From: Sinimarinibacterium sp. NLF-5-8
Lineage (GTDB): Bacteria; Pseudomonadota; Gammaproteobacteria; Nevskiales; Nevskiaceae
Assembly (NCBI RefSeq): GCF_010092425.1
Contig: NZ_CP048030.1
Span: 2,243,501 to 2,307,500, forward strand
DNA length: 64,000 nt
Direction: 5' to 3'
This document shows, piece by piece, positions 33,482-41,864 of the stretch (positions are counted from its first letter, which is position 1; the number at the start of each line of letters is the position of its first letter). The translations under genes were made by a program, and so were the position numbers. The notes under the pieces were generated by a model that was not told the DNA's origin, did no database searches, and was given only the letters and a program-made list of their open reading frames with translations.

Positions 33482-33937
33482 ATGCTTGCGATCAAGCCCC
33501 TCCACCGAAAACAGCGCGCGCGTCTGAGTCATGCGCTGTTGTGCCTGGTGGTTTTGGCTTTTTTGGCACGCGCCATGGCGTTTGTGGGCAGCGGCTCGAT
33601 GGCGTGGGCGAGTCTGCCCGCAAACGCCGCTGCGGCGGCGCCGATCGCCATGCTCTGCCACACCGCCGAAACGGGCGCGCGCACGCTGGCCGATCAGGCC
33701 AGCGCCGCCGCGCAGCCGGATAGAGCCGATCACGGCGACGGCGACCAAGCCCTGCACGTTCAGCACTGTCCGCTGTGCATTGCCGTGTTTCACGCTGCGC
33801 CGCCGCTGTTGCGTGCATGGAAATTGCCGCCGGTGGCGGCTCCCGCGCAGCAGCATCCGCGCCAAAGCGCCGAGCCGCTCATCATCCCCATCCGCAGTGT
33901 GCCTCTGGGCTCGCGCGCGCCCCCTCGCCTCGCCTGA
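33482..33937 (+). CDS. DUF2946-family protein
   Basis: 151 residues from the ATG at 33482. One N-terminal membrane helix or signal (LLCLVVLAFLARAMAFVGS) is followed by a His/Asp-containing linker and the motif VQHCPLCIAVFH, the HCPLC signature of DUF2946. The family is common in copper-related loci and the His/Cys cluster is compatible with copper binding. The C-terminus is basic and Pro-rich. It is the first gene of the copper module; YcnI follows 64 bases later. Confidence 0.8.
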   Translation: MLAIKPLHRKQRARLSHALLCLVVLAFLARAMAFVGSGSMAWASLPANAAAAAPIAMLCHTAETGARTLADQASAAAQPDRADHGDGDQALHVQHCPLCIAVFHAAPPLLRAWKLPPVAAPAQQHPRQSAEPLIIPIRSVPLGSRAPPRLA

Positions 33938-34001
33938 AAACTTTGCTCGATGACTACCCCATCGCGGGTGGTTGATTGCGTGTTTTTTGCGAGGATTTTC
34001 A

Positions 34002-34547
34002 ATGTCTTTACTTCATTTGTGCGCGCGCGCCGCAGGGCTGTGCGTGGCGCTGGCGCTGGCGTCTCCGGCCTCGGCGCATGTGACGCTGGATGTGCCGCAG
34101 GCGGCCATTGGCGGCGGTTACAAGGCGGTGTTTCGGGTGCCTCACGGCTGTCAGGGTTCGGCCACGGTGGCACTGCGGGTTCAGATCCCCGAAGGCGTGA
34201 TCGGGGTCAAGCCGCAGCCCAAACCGGGCTGGCAGATCAGCACCGTCAGCGGCGATTACCAGCAGGCGCATGGTTTTTACGGCGGGGTGCGCCTGCGCAG
34301 CGGCGTCACCGAACTGGCCTGGCGCGGCGGCCCGTTGCCGGACGGCTATTACGACGAGTTTGTGTTCATGGGCTATTTGAGCGATCAGCTCAAACCCGGC
34401 AGCACGCTGTATTTTCCGGTGGTGCAGGAATGTGAAAAAGGGGTGATGCGCTGGATCGACATCCCCGACGCCACAACGCCCGCCGCCGACGATCACAGCG
34501 ATACGCCCGCCGTGCCGCTCAAGCTGCTGCCTGCGGCAACGCGCTGA
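34002..34547 (+). CDS. YcnI-family copper-binding protein (DUF1775)
   Basis: 181 residues from the ATG at 34002. Signal cleavage after PASA would leave an N-terminal His (HVTLDVPQ), as in YcnI proteins where a His1 brace with a conserved Trp binds copper. Other conserved segments: YKAVFRVPHGCQGSATVAL and KPGWQI. It is a periplasmic or anchored copper handler, here without the C-terminal membrane helix of Gram-positive YcnI. It sits between DUF2946 and CopC-CopD. Confidence 0.88.
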   Translation: MSLLHLCARAAGLCVALALASPASAHVTLDVPQAAIGGGYKAVFRVPHGCQGSATVALRVQIPEGVIGVKPQPKPGWQISTVSGDYQQAHGFYGGVRLRSGVTELAWRGGPLPDGYYDEFVFMGYLSDQLKPGSTLYFPVVQECEKGVMRWIDIPDATTPAADDHSDTPAVPLKLLPAATR

Positions 34548-34601
34548 CCCACCCCACCGCATTCCGTGCCTTGATACGGCGCGGGATGCCGGAGTCTTGC
34601 C

Positions 34602-36293
34602 ATGATCCAAAAAACCTTTTGGGGCAGGGACGGCCGCGCGCGCGCACAGCCAACATCCGGCGGTTTGATCCGCGGGTTGCTCTGGCTGGGTTTGCTGCTC
34701 GGCGCCAGCGGCACGCCGCTGACGCTGTATGCCCACGCCAGCTTGATCAGCAGCGAACCTGCGCAGGGGGCGGTTTTGTCCACGCCGCCAACGCAGGTAC
34801 ATCTGCACTTTGACGAGCCGATCGCCCCTTTGTTGTTGAAGTTGGTGCACCCGGATGGCGATCTCACCGAGCTGCCGTTACCGGAAGCGCACGGCGAAAC
34901 GCTGCACATCCCCCTGCCCACGGTTGCCGCCGATGGCCGCTATGCCCTGAGCTGGCGGGTGGTCTCTGCCGACGGTCATCCGATTGGCGCGACCCTCGCG
35001 TTTGCCGTGGGGCAAGCCACAACGGCGGCGCAACCGACGGCGGCGGCGCCGAATCGCGCGCGCACCATTAGCAACTGGGCGGCGCTGTGGGCGCGCTACA
35101 GCTTGCTGATGGCGGCCATCGGACTGGCGCTGGCGCGGGTGTTGGCACCGGGGCTGCACCAACAGCGCGCGCTGGGGCGCAGTGTTGCGGCACTGGCGGC
35201 AATCGCCTGCGTCAGCACGCTGGGCTTGCTGGGCGTGGATGCGCTGGACTTGCCGCTGCGCGGGCTTTTGCAAACGGCGAGTTGGCGCGCGGCGATCCAC
35301 ACTTCGCAGGGGCTGGCTACGGCGCTGGCATTGCTCAGCCTGGGCTTTGCGGCGCTGCTGTGGCGCAACGCTGAACCGCGCGCGTCCAAGGCTGTGGCAC
35401 TGCTGATGCTGCTGGCGCTGGGCGGCAGCTTTGCCGTCAGCGGCCATGCCAGTACCGCCGCGCCGCAGCTATTGGCGCGTCCCGGCGTCTGGATGCACGC
35501 CGTGGCGGCGACGCTGTGGATCGGCCTGCTGCTGCCGCTGTGGCTGACGCTGCGCGCGCCTACCGACAAAACCGCGCTGCTGCGGCTGTTTTCGCGGGGC
35601 ATCGGCGGAGTGCTGCTGTTGCTGCTGGGCAGCGGCGTGCTGTTGGCGGTGCTGCAACTACCGTCCTTGAACGCGCTGTGGCAAAGCCGCTATGGGCAGG
35701 TGCTCATCGCCAAGCTGCTGCTGGTGACACTGCTGCTGGGCATCGGAGCCTATAACCGCTATCGGTTGACGGCACCGGCGCTGGGCGGCGATGTACGCGC
35801 GCAGCAACGGCTGCGATGGCTGCTGGGGGTTGATCTGGCACTGGCGTTGCTGCTGCTGGCCGTGGTGGCGCTGTGGCGGTTCACGCCGCCGCCGCGCGCG
35901 CCCAGTGCCGAGCCGCCCCCCGCCGCCAGCGTGCACCTGCACAGTGAACAGGCGATGGCTCAGCTTGGCTTATGGCACGCAGCGCAGGCCGACCGGCTGC
36001 GGGTGCAGTTGTGGGATGCCGACATGCAGCCCTTGTCCGCGCAGGCTGTAGAGGTGGTGTTCATCGACCCCGAACAGCAGATCGAACCGCTGCGCTACCG
36101 CGCGCGCGCGCCACAAGACTCGGCAGGCGACTCGGCAGGCAACTGGGTTCTGACTGATTTTCAGCTCCCCGCAAAGCCGCAATGGCAGGTGCAGCTACAC
36201 ATCCAGGTTTCTGATTTCAAACGCATCACGCTCAGCGCAATGCTGGCGCTGGATGCGCCTTCACCACTTTTGATGGAAAACACAACACCATGA
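34602..36293 (+). CDS. CopC-CopD fusion protein
   Basis: 563 residues. After a signal segment (LLWLGLLLGASGTPLTLYA) the CopC domain starts with HASLISSEPAQG, giving the N-terminal copper-binding His, and includes VHLHFDEPI and SADGHPIGATLAF, the other copper ligands. About eight membrane helices (residues 160-430) form the CopD part, and a soluble beta-rich domain closes the protein (440-563). CopC binds periplasmic copper and CopD is thought to move it inward. The stop overlaps the TonB-receptor start (ATGA at 36290). Confidence 0.92.
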   Translation: MIQKTFWGRDGRARAQPTSGGLIRGLLWLGLLLGASGTPLTLYAHASLISSEPAQGAVLSTPPTQVHLHFDEPIAPLLLKLVHPDGDLTELPLPEAHGETLHIPLPTVAADGRYALSWRVVSADGHPIGATLAFAVGQATTAAQPTAAAPNRARTISNWAALWARYSLLMAAIGLALARVLAPGLHQQRALGRSVAALAAIACVSTLGLLGVDALDLPLRGLLQTASWRAAIHTSQGLATALALLSLGFAALLWRNAEPRASKAVALLMLLALGGSFAVSGHASTAAPQLLARPGVWMHAVAATLWIGLLLPLWLTLRAPTDKTALLRLFSRGIGGVLLLLLGSGVLLAVLQLPSLNALWQSRYGQVLIAKLLLVTLLLGIGAYNRYRLTAPALGGDVRAQQRLRWLLGVDLALALLLLAVVALWRFTPPPRAPSAEPPPAASVHLHSEQAMAQLGLWHAAQADRLRVQLWDADMQPLSAQAVEVVFIDPEQQIEPLRYRARAPQDSAGDSAGNWVLTDFQLPAKPQWQVQLHIQVSDFKRITLSAMLALDAPSPLLMENTTP

Positions 36294-38368
36294 AACAACA
36301 CACACTCAACACCTTCGTGACCACGGTCGCGGCGCTGGCCGCCGCACCCACGCTGGCACTGGCGCAAAGCACTGCGCCGACGCTGCTCAATCCCATCGAG
36401 GTTCACGCCAGCGTCAGCGCCGATCCCGTCCTGCAAACGCAGCGGCTCACGCCCGGCCAGTTGCAGGTGGTGGACGGTGAGACCTTCAATCAACGCCAGG
36501 TCACCACCCTGAGCGATGCCTTGCGCTACGTTCCGGGGGTGATGCTGCAAAGCAGCGGTGCCAACGAAGGCGGGCAAACCCTGTCGATTCGCGGCTCCAA
36601 CCTGACGGCGCAGGCGTTTGCCAGCGGCGGCGTGATTTTTTACCAGGATGGGCTGCCGGTCAGCGCCGCCGATGGCAGTAACCACAACCGCTTTTTGGAC
36701 CCGCTGAGCGCGCGCGATATCGTCGTTGCCAACGGCGCCAGTGCGCTGACCTACGGCGCCAGCGCACTGGGCGGCGCCATCAACGTGGTCAGCCGCACCG
36801 CGCGCAACAGCGACCCCAACCAGCTGTACCTGTCGGGCGGCAGTTATGGCCTGTTTGATGGCTTTGTCAGCACCGGCGGCGTGCGTGACAACCTCGATGC
36901 GATGCTCTCGGTAGAGCACAAACACGATGACGGTTTTCGCGCGCGCGGCCAAAGCCAGCGCAGCAACATCCAGGGCAATTTTGGCTGGCAGGCCAGTCCC
37001 GGCTTCAACCTGCGCGTGTTTGCCACCCACATTCACAACGATCAGCAGCTCGCCGGGGCATTGACGCGCGATGAGTTCAATCAAGACCCGCGCCAGGTTG
37101 ATCCATCGGCGGTGTTGGGCAATCACATGCTCAACGTCAGCAGCGACCGACTGGCGACGGTGGGCGACTGGATGATCGACGCCAACCGCCGGCTGGAGTT
37201 TGGCCTGTCGTTTGAAACCCAATCGCTGTATCACCCGATTGTGACCACGCCGTTTTTCAGCCTGCTGATTGATACCCGGCAAAACACCAGCGGCGGCATG
37301 CTGCGCTACCACCAGCAAATCGGCAGCCATCACCTGCTGCTGGGCACCAACATCAGCTACACCCTCAACGCTGGCAGCCAGTACGCAAACAGCGCTGGCG
37401 CGCGCGGCGACAAAAGCAACGATGTGCGCCAAAGCGCCGCCGACACCACGCTGTTCATCCTCGACCGCTGGCAACTGGCGCGCGCGTGGACGCTGGTTTA
37501 TGGCGGCCAGGGCATCATCACCCGCCGCGACATGCGCAAAACTGCCGTGGCCAATGGCAACCTGCGCCAACAGGACAAAACCTATTCGGCCTTCAACCCG
37601 CGCATCGGCGTGCTCTACGCCCTCACCGCCCAGCAGCAATTGTTTGCCAACATCAGCCGGGTTTATCAGGCGCCCGACTTTTTCATGCTCGACAACGACG
37701 CCCGTGGCGATAACAGCGTCTTGAGCGCGATGCGCGGAATCAGTTACGAAATCGGCGCGCGCGGCCATGCGCAGTGGGCCGATGACATCGGCAGCCAGCA
37801 CTGGAGCCTGACGCTGTATCACAGCCGCCTGAATGACGAGGTGCTCTCGGTTGAAAACCCCGCCCGTCCCGGCACCATGCTCACCGCCAACTACGCCCAC
37901 AGCCGTCACAGCGGCGTTGAAGCGCTGTACGGCGCCAGCCTGGCACTGGCGGGCGGCGCGCACCGGATCGAGCCCTTGATCAGTGCCACTTTCAACGATC
38001 TACGCCTGACCGACGACCCCACTTTTGGCAACAACCGCCTGCCGTCCGCACCGCGTTACTTTGCCCACGGCGAAGTGCTCTACCGGCACATGCCCAGCGG
38101 CCTGTATGCCGGGCCGACGTTTGATTGGGTCGGCAGCCGTTACGCCGACATGACCAACACCTACCGCGTCGATCACGGCTACACCCTGATCGGACTGCGC
38201 ATGGGCGTGCAGGCGCAGCGCTGGACGCTGTTTGCCGAAGCCAGCAACCTTGGCGACCGCCGTTATGTGGCCTCCACCGCCATCCGCACCCAGGCCAGCG
38301 ACAGCGATCGCCTGCTCACCCCCGGTGCACCGCGCTCGGTGTTTGTGGGGCTGCGCTGGAATTACTGA
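36290..38368 (+). CDS. TonB-dependent receptor, probably for copper
   Basis: 692 residues. A signal peptide ends near ALAQ; the TonB box region is PIEVHA; the plug domain is about 45-165 (LSDALRYVPGVMLQSSG, GASALTYGASALGGAINVVS); the barrel ends in FVGLRWNY with the aromatic terminus of outer-membrane proteins. It is translationally coupled to CopC-CopD, so copper or a copper complex is the likely ligand, as for OprC/NosA receptors. I see no diagnostic CxxxM copper site of OprC, so the ligand stays inferred from context. Confidence 0.87.
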   Translation: MKQHTLNTFVTTVAALAAAPTLALAQSTAPTLLNPIEVHASVSADPVLQTQRLTPGQLQVVDGETFNQRQVTTLSDALRYVPGVMLQSSGANEGGQTLSIRGSNLTAQAFASGGVIFYQDGLPVSAADGSNHNRFLDPLSARDIVVANGASALTYGASALGGAINVVSRTARNSDPNQLYLSGGSYGLFDGFVSTGGVRDNLDAMLSVEHKHDDGFRARGQSQRSNIQGNFGWQASPGFNLRVFATHIHNDQQLAGALTRDEFNQDPRQVDPSAVLGNHMLNVSSDRLATVGDWMIDANRRLEFGLSFETQSLYHPIVTTPFFSLLIDTRQNTSGGMLRYHQQIGSHHLLLGTNISYTLNAGSQYANSAGARGDKSNDVRQSAADTTLFILDRWQLARAWTLVYGGQGIITRRDMRKTAVANGNLRQQDKTYSAFNPRIGVLYALTAQQQLFANISRVYQAPDFFMLDNDARGDNSVLSAMRGISYEIGARGHAQWADDIGSQHWSLTLYHSRLNDEVLSVENPARPGTMLTANYAHSRHSGVEALYGASLALAGGAHRIEPLISATFNDLRLTDDPTFGNNRLPSAPRYFAHGEVLYRHMPSGLYAGPTFDWVGSRYADMTNTYRVDHGYTLIGLRMGVQAQRWTLFAEASNLGDRRYVASTAIRTQASDSDRLLTPGAPRSVFVGLRWNY

Positions 38369-38397
38369 AAAGCCGTTGATCTTTGTTGCGGCACAAC

Positions 38398-38436
38398 GCG
38401 CGCGCGGTTTGCTCCAAACCGGCAAACCGCGCGCGC
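38398..38436 (+). terminator. 14-bp hairpin after the TonB receptor
   Basis: Perfect stem GCGCGCGCGGTTTG / CAAACCGCGCGCGC with an 11-nt loop, 29 bases past the receptor stop. There is no T-run; it probably ends or protects the copper transcript. Confidence 0.5.
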
Positions 38437-38482
38437 AATCCGCTTATGATTTGCGTCTGACCGTCATTCAAAGAGGCGCAAA

Positions 38483-39703
38483 ATGACCCGCAAAACAGGG
38501 ATCGGACTCGCACTGGCCGCCATCGCCGCCGCCGTGTTTTATTGGGACTTTGCGCGCGCGCCCGCCGCCGATGCCCCGGCGATGACGCCCGGCATCGTCG
38601 TGCGCAACGACGGCAGCGCCAAGCCGGTCGCCGCAAGCAGTGCCCGCCAAACCGATTTTGTCGTTCTCGACCGCCAGGGCTTTGCCGAGCCGATGCCCGC
38701 CTACCGCCTCAGCGCCCCCGCAGGCTGGCAGGGACAAGGGCAAATCCTCTGGGACGTGCGCAACCCCTGTCTGGCCATCAGCCCTGCCTTGCAATGGCAG
38801 GGGCAATCGGCAGACGGCGCACAGGTGATCGAGGTGATTCCGCGCTGGGTCTCACAACAGCGCAGCAGCGCCACCACCCCGCAAATCTTTCGCGGCTGTC
38901 CCGATGCACCGATTGCCAGCGCGCGCCAATACCTGGAGCAGCTTGCCCGGCAGCGTCACCCCGGCGCGCAAACGCTGGATTACCGTGAACGGCCTGATTT
39001 GTCGGCCAAAGTGGCGGTGATGCAAACCCCGCCGGTCTCCGGCATCCAGCGCCGCGCCTGGGCCGAGGCCGGACAACTCACCATCGGCTGGCAGGACAAC
39101 GGCAGCGCCATGCGTGAAGTGCTGCTGGTCAGCGCGCGCCTGACCGAGCTGACCGCGCAAATGCCGATGGTGGGGCCGCAAACCGTGCGCGCGATCGAAG
39201 CCTTTGGTGCCGTCACCCTGCGCGCGCCACAAGACCAACTGGATGTGGATTTGCTCAACCGCGTGCTGGCCAGCGCCACGGTAGAGCCGCAATGGCAGGC
39301 ACAGATCGCGCAAATGCACCAAAACATGGCCGAGGACGACGCCCGCACCGCGCGCAAGATCAGCGAAATCAACCACCAGGGCGCGCAATTCGCCCTCAAA
39401 CAGATCGAAAAGCGCGGCCAGATCATGGCCGACACCCGCGCGCAGGTCAGCGAGATTCAAAACCAGGCCTGGCAAAACACCCAAGACACCAACGAGCGAA
39501 TCCACAAAAACACGCTCGACGCCCTGCGCAATGTGCAGCCCTACTACGACCCCGAACGCGGCAGCGCGGTTGAAGTGGACAACCGCTACGACTACCTGTG
39601 GCGGCTGGAGGACGGCACTTATTTTCAAACCAATGACCCCAACTTCAACCCCAATCAGGCGCTGGGCATCAGCGGCCAGCAGCTCAACCCGGTCAAACGC
39701 TAA
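38483..39703 (+). CDS. Membrane-anchored hypothetical protein, 406 residues
   Basis: A single N-terminal helix (TGIGLALAAIAAAVFYWDF) anchors an otherwise soluble protein. Residues 65-260 are a globular domain with two Cys (RNPCLAISP, FRGCPDAP); residues 265-360 are a long charged helix rich in Gln, Arg and Asn (probable coiled coil, with YMQ-type heptads around NQAWQNTQDTNERIHKNTL); the C-terminus has a compact aromatic motif, NRYDYLWRLEDGTYFQTNDP. I do not recognise the family. A good ribosome binding site (AGAGGCGCAAA) precedes the ATG. It stands alone between the copper module and an MBL hydrolase. Confidence 0.7.
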   Translation: MTRKTGIGLALAAIAAAVFYWDFARAPAADAPAMTPGIVVRNDGSAKPVAASSARQTDFVVLDRQGFAEPMPAYRLSAPAGWQGQGQILWDVRNPCLAISPALQWQGQSADGAQVIEVIPRWVSQQRSSATTPQIFRGCPDAPIASARQYLEQLARQRHPGAQTLDYRERPDLSAKVAVMQTPPVSGIQRRAWAEAGQLTIGWQDNGSAMREVLLVSARLTELTAQMPMVGPQTVRAIEAFGAVTLRAPQDQLDVDLLNRVLASATVEPQWQAQIAQMHQNMAEDDARTARKISEINHQGAQFALKQIEKRGQIMADTRAQVSEIQNQAWQNTQDTNERIHKNTLDALRNVQPYYDPERGSAVEVDNRYDYLWRLEDGTYFQTNDPNFNPNQALGISGQQLNPVKR

Positions 39704-39873
39704 AAAACGCGCGCGCGCCAAAACCCTTGCAAAACCGGCGCTTGCCGCTTGCCGCAGCGCCGAGTCCGCACGGCATGGGTGATGATCCGTCTTCACCACC
39801 GTGATCAAAACCCAACCCCTGCGCCGCAGCCAGCGGTTAAAGTCTGCCCTCCCACTTTGCTCACGCATCCGCC
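39704..39873 (+). other. 170-base gap with short hairpin
   Basis: Contains a 7-bp stem CGGCGCT / AGCGCCG (39736-39762) and a run of alternating CG (39709-39718); nothing else is seen. Confidence 0.3.
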
Positions 39874-40713
39874 ATGAAAATCCATCACCTGAATTGCGGT
39901 TCCATGTGCCCTCACGGTCGCCGGTTGATGCAGGGCGAAGGCGGCTGGCTGGCGCGCGCGCAGATTGTTTGCCATTGCTGGCTGATCGAAGGCCGCGAAG
40001 GCTTGACACTGGTGGATACCGGCCTGGGCACGGCGCAGGTGGGCGGTCTGATTCACGGCGCGCTCAAAGCCCTGATGCAGCCCCGACTCAGCCTGGCGGA
40101 AACGGCGCAGGCGCAAATCACCGCATTGGGATTGAACCCGCGCGATGTGCGCCACATCGTGCTCACCCATCTGGACTTTGATCACGCCGGGGCACTGGCC
40201 GATTTTCCCGAGGCCACGGTGCACGTCCACGCCCCCGAACTGGCCGCAGCGCAAGCGCCGGTCAACTTCAACGAGCGCCAGCGGTATGAGGCGCGGCTGT
40301 GGGCGCACCAGCCACGCTGGCAGACGCATGGCGTGGGCGGTGAACGCTGGCAGGGCTTTGACGCCGTGCGCGCGCTGGGCAGCGATGACGATGAGATTTT
40401 ATTGGTGCCGCTGGCCGGGCACACACGCGGCCACACCGGGGTGGCAGTGCGCACCCGGCAGGGCTGGCGCCTGCATTGCGGCGATGCGTATTTCTTTCAC
40501 AGCGAAGTCGTCGCTGCGCCGCACTGTCCGCCGGGACTGGCGTTGTTTCAGACCGCGATTGCCGCCGACAACCGCGCGCGCCGTGCCAATCAAACCCGCC
40601 TGGTTGAACTCAACCGCGATCCCGCCATCACCCTCAACAGCGCGCACTGCCCCCATGAGTGGGCGCGCGATGCGGCCCTCGCGGCGTCACCGGAAAGCTT
40701 TCAAGCGCCCTGA
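39874..40713 (+). CDS. MBL-fold metallo-hydrolase
   Basis: 279 residues. The metallo-beta-lactamase motif HIVLTHLDFDHAGAL (HxxDH type) near 95, downstream LAGHTRGHTGVAV and HCGDAYFFH supply the other metal ligands. The layout resembles the AHL-lactonase (AttM/AiiA) branch, but the same pattern occurs in esterases and other hydrolases, so lactone hydrolysis is only one option. No signal peptide; cytoplasmic. It precedes the SbcD-like gene by 56 bases. Confidence 0.85.
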   Translation: MKIHHLNCGSMCPHGRRLMQGEGGWLARAQIVCHCWLIEGREGLTLVDTGLGTAQVGGLIHGALKALMQPRLSLAETAQAQITALGLNPRDVRHIVLTHLDFDHAGALADFPEATVHVHAPELAAAQAPVNFNERQRYEARLWAHQPRWQTHGVGGERWQGFDAVRALGSDDDEILLVPLAGHTRGHTGVAVRTRQGWRLHCGDAYFFHSEVVAAPHCPPGLALFQTAIAADNRARRANQTRLVELNRDPAITLNSAHCPHEWARDAALAASPESFQAP

Positions 40714-40769
40714 ATCTTTGCGCGTGCTGGCGATAATGGCCGCACACCTATTCCCAAAAGGACTCTGCG

Positions 40770-41864
40770 TTGAAGTTTTTGCACACCGCCGATTGGCAGC
40801 TGGGCATCAAGCTGCGCCACCTGTCCGACGAAAACGCTGCGCAGATGCGTCTGCTGCGCTACCAGACCATTGAAAAAATCGCTGCCGTCGCGCGCGCGCA
40901 AGCGGCTGATTTTGTGCTCGTTGCCGGGGATGTCATGGACGACAACGCCCTTGGCAAAGACGCCCTGCAAAAAACCGTGGATGCCCTGCGCGCGTTTGCC
41001 GGCCTGCCGGTTTTTCTGCTGCCGGGCAATCACGATGCCGCCACCGAAGATTCAGCTCTGGCGCGACTGGCGCTGCCGCAAAACGTGCATTTTTTACAGA
41101 CGCGCGCGCCGGTCGCCGTGCCGGGCGGCACCCTGTTTGCGTGCCCGCTGACTCGTCGCCATACGCTGGACGATCCCACCGCATGGCTGCCCCGGCGCAG
41201 CCGCGAGGACGGCATCAGCATCGCCATGGCACACGGCGGCGTGCTCAACTTTTCCGAAGGCAGCGACAGCGCCGTGGCCAATCTCATCAACGCCGAAGCC
41301 GTCATTGCCAAGGGCTACGACTATCTGGCGATGGGCGACTGGCATGGCCTGTACCGGCACGATGCACGGGTCTGGTACTCCGGCGCGCACGAAGCCACGC
41401 GCTTCAAGGAAAAAAACCCCGGCCATGTGCTGATGGTGGAAATCGCTGCGCCGGGCGCCGAGCCGATCGTCACGCCCGTCGGCGTGGCACAAACCCAATG
41501 GCTCAAGTGGCAGATCCACTTCACCGAAGATCACCAGGTGGACACGCTGGCCGAACGCCTGGCGCAACTTGAAAAGCCCTCACAAACCCTGCTGCGCATC
41601 GAACTCAGCGGCACTTTGTCGTTACCCGCGCGCCAGCGCTGCGATGCCCTGCTCGAAGATTACGCCGAACGTCTGGTGCACCTGCGCCTGCGCGGCAGCG
41701 GCATCCTCACCCAGCCCAGCGATGCCGATCTGGCGCAGATGGGCGGCGAGCCATTTCTGGATCAAGTCATCCGCGACCTGCGCAGTGGCGACAACGCCGA
41801 GGACTGCGACGCCCTGCTGCTGCTGTATCGCCTGCAACAGGAGGCACACCATGCGGCTGCGTGA
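40770..41864 (+). CDS. SbcD-like DNA repair phosphoesterase
   Basis: 364 residues, calcineurin-like fold. Motifs in order: KFLHTADWQLG, VAGDVMDDN, LPGNHDAA, AMAHGGV, and MGDWHGLYR in place of the usual GHxH. A C-terminal capping part follows at about 250-364. It resembles nuclease subunits (SbcD, YhaO) that work with an SbcC/Rad50-type ATPase, and the next gene is exactly that; the two overlap by 14 bases. The start is TTG at 40770, giving MKFLHTADW. Confidence 0.85.
   Translation: MKFLHTADWQLGIKLRHLSDENAAQMRLLRYQTIEKIAAVARAQAADFVLVAGDVMDDNALGKDALQKTVDALRAFAGLPVFLLPGNHDAATEDSALARLALPQNVHFLQTRAPVAVPGGTLFACPLTRRHTLDDPTAWLPRRSREDGISIAMAHGGVLNFSEGSDSAVANLINAEAVIAKGYDYLAMGDWHGLYRHDARVWYSGAHEATRFKEKNPGHVLMVEIAAPGAEPIVTPVGVAQTQWLKWQIHFTEDHQVDTLAERLAQLEKPSQTLLRIELSGTLSLPARQRCDALLEDYAERLVHLRLRGSGILTQPSDADLAQMGGEPFLDQVIRDLRSGDNAEDCDALLLLYRLQQEAHHAAA

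Noticed and set aside
38398-38436. Interpreting the 14-bp inverted repeat as an insertion-sequence end
   Set aside because: There is no transposase, no target duplication and no second copy nearby; it fits a transcript-end hairpin.
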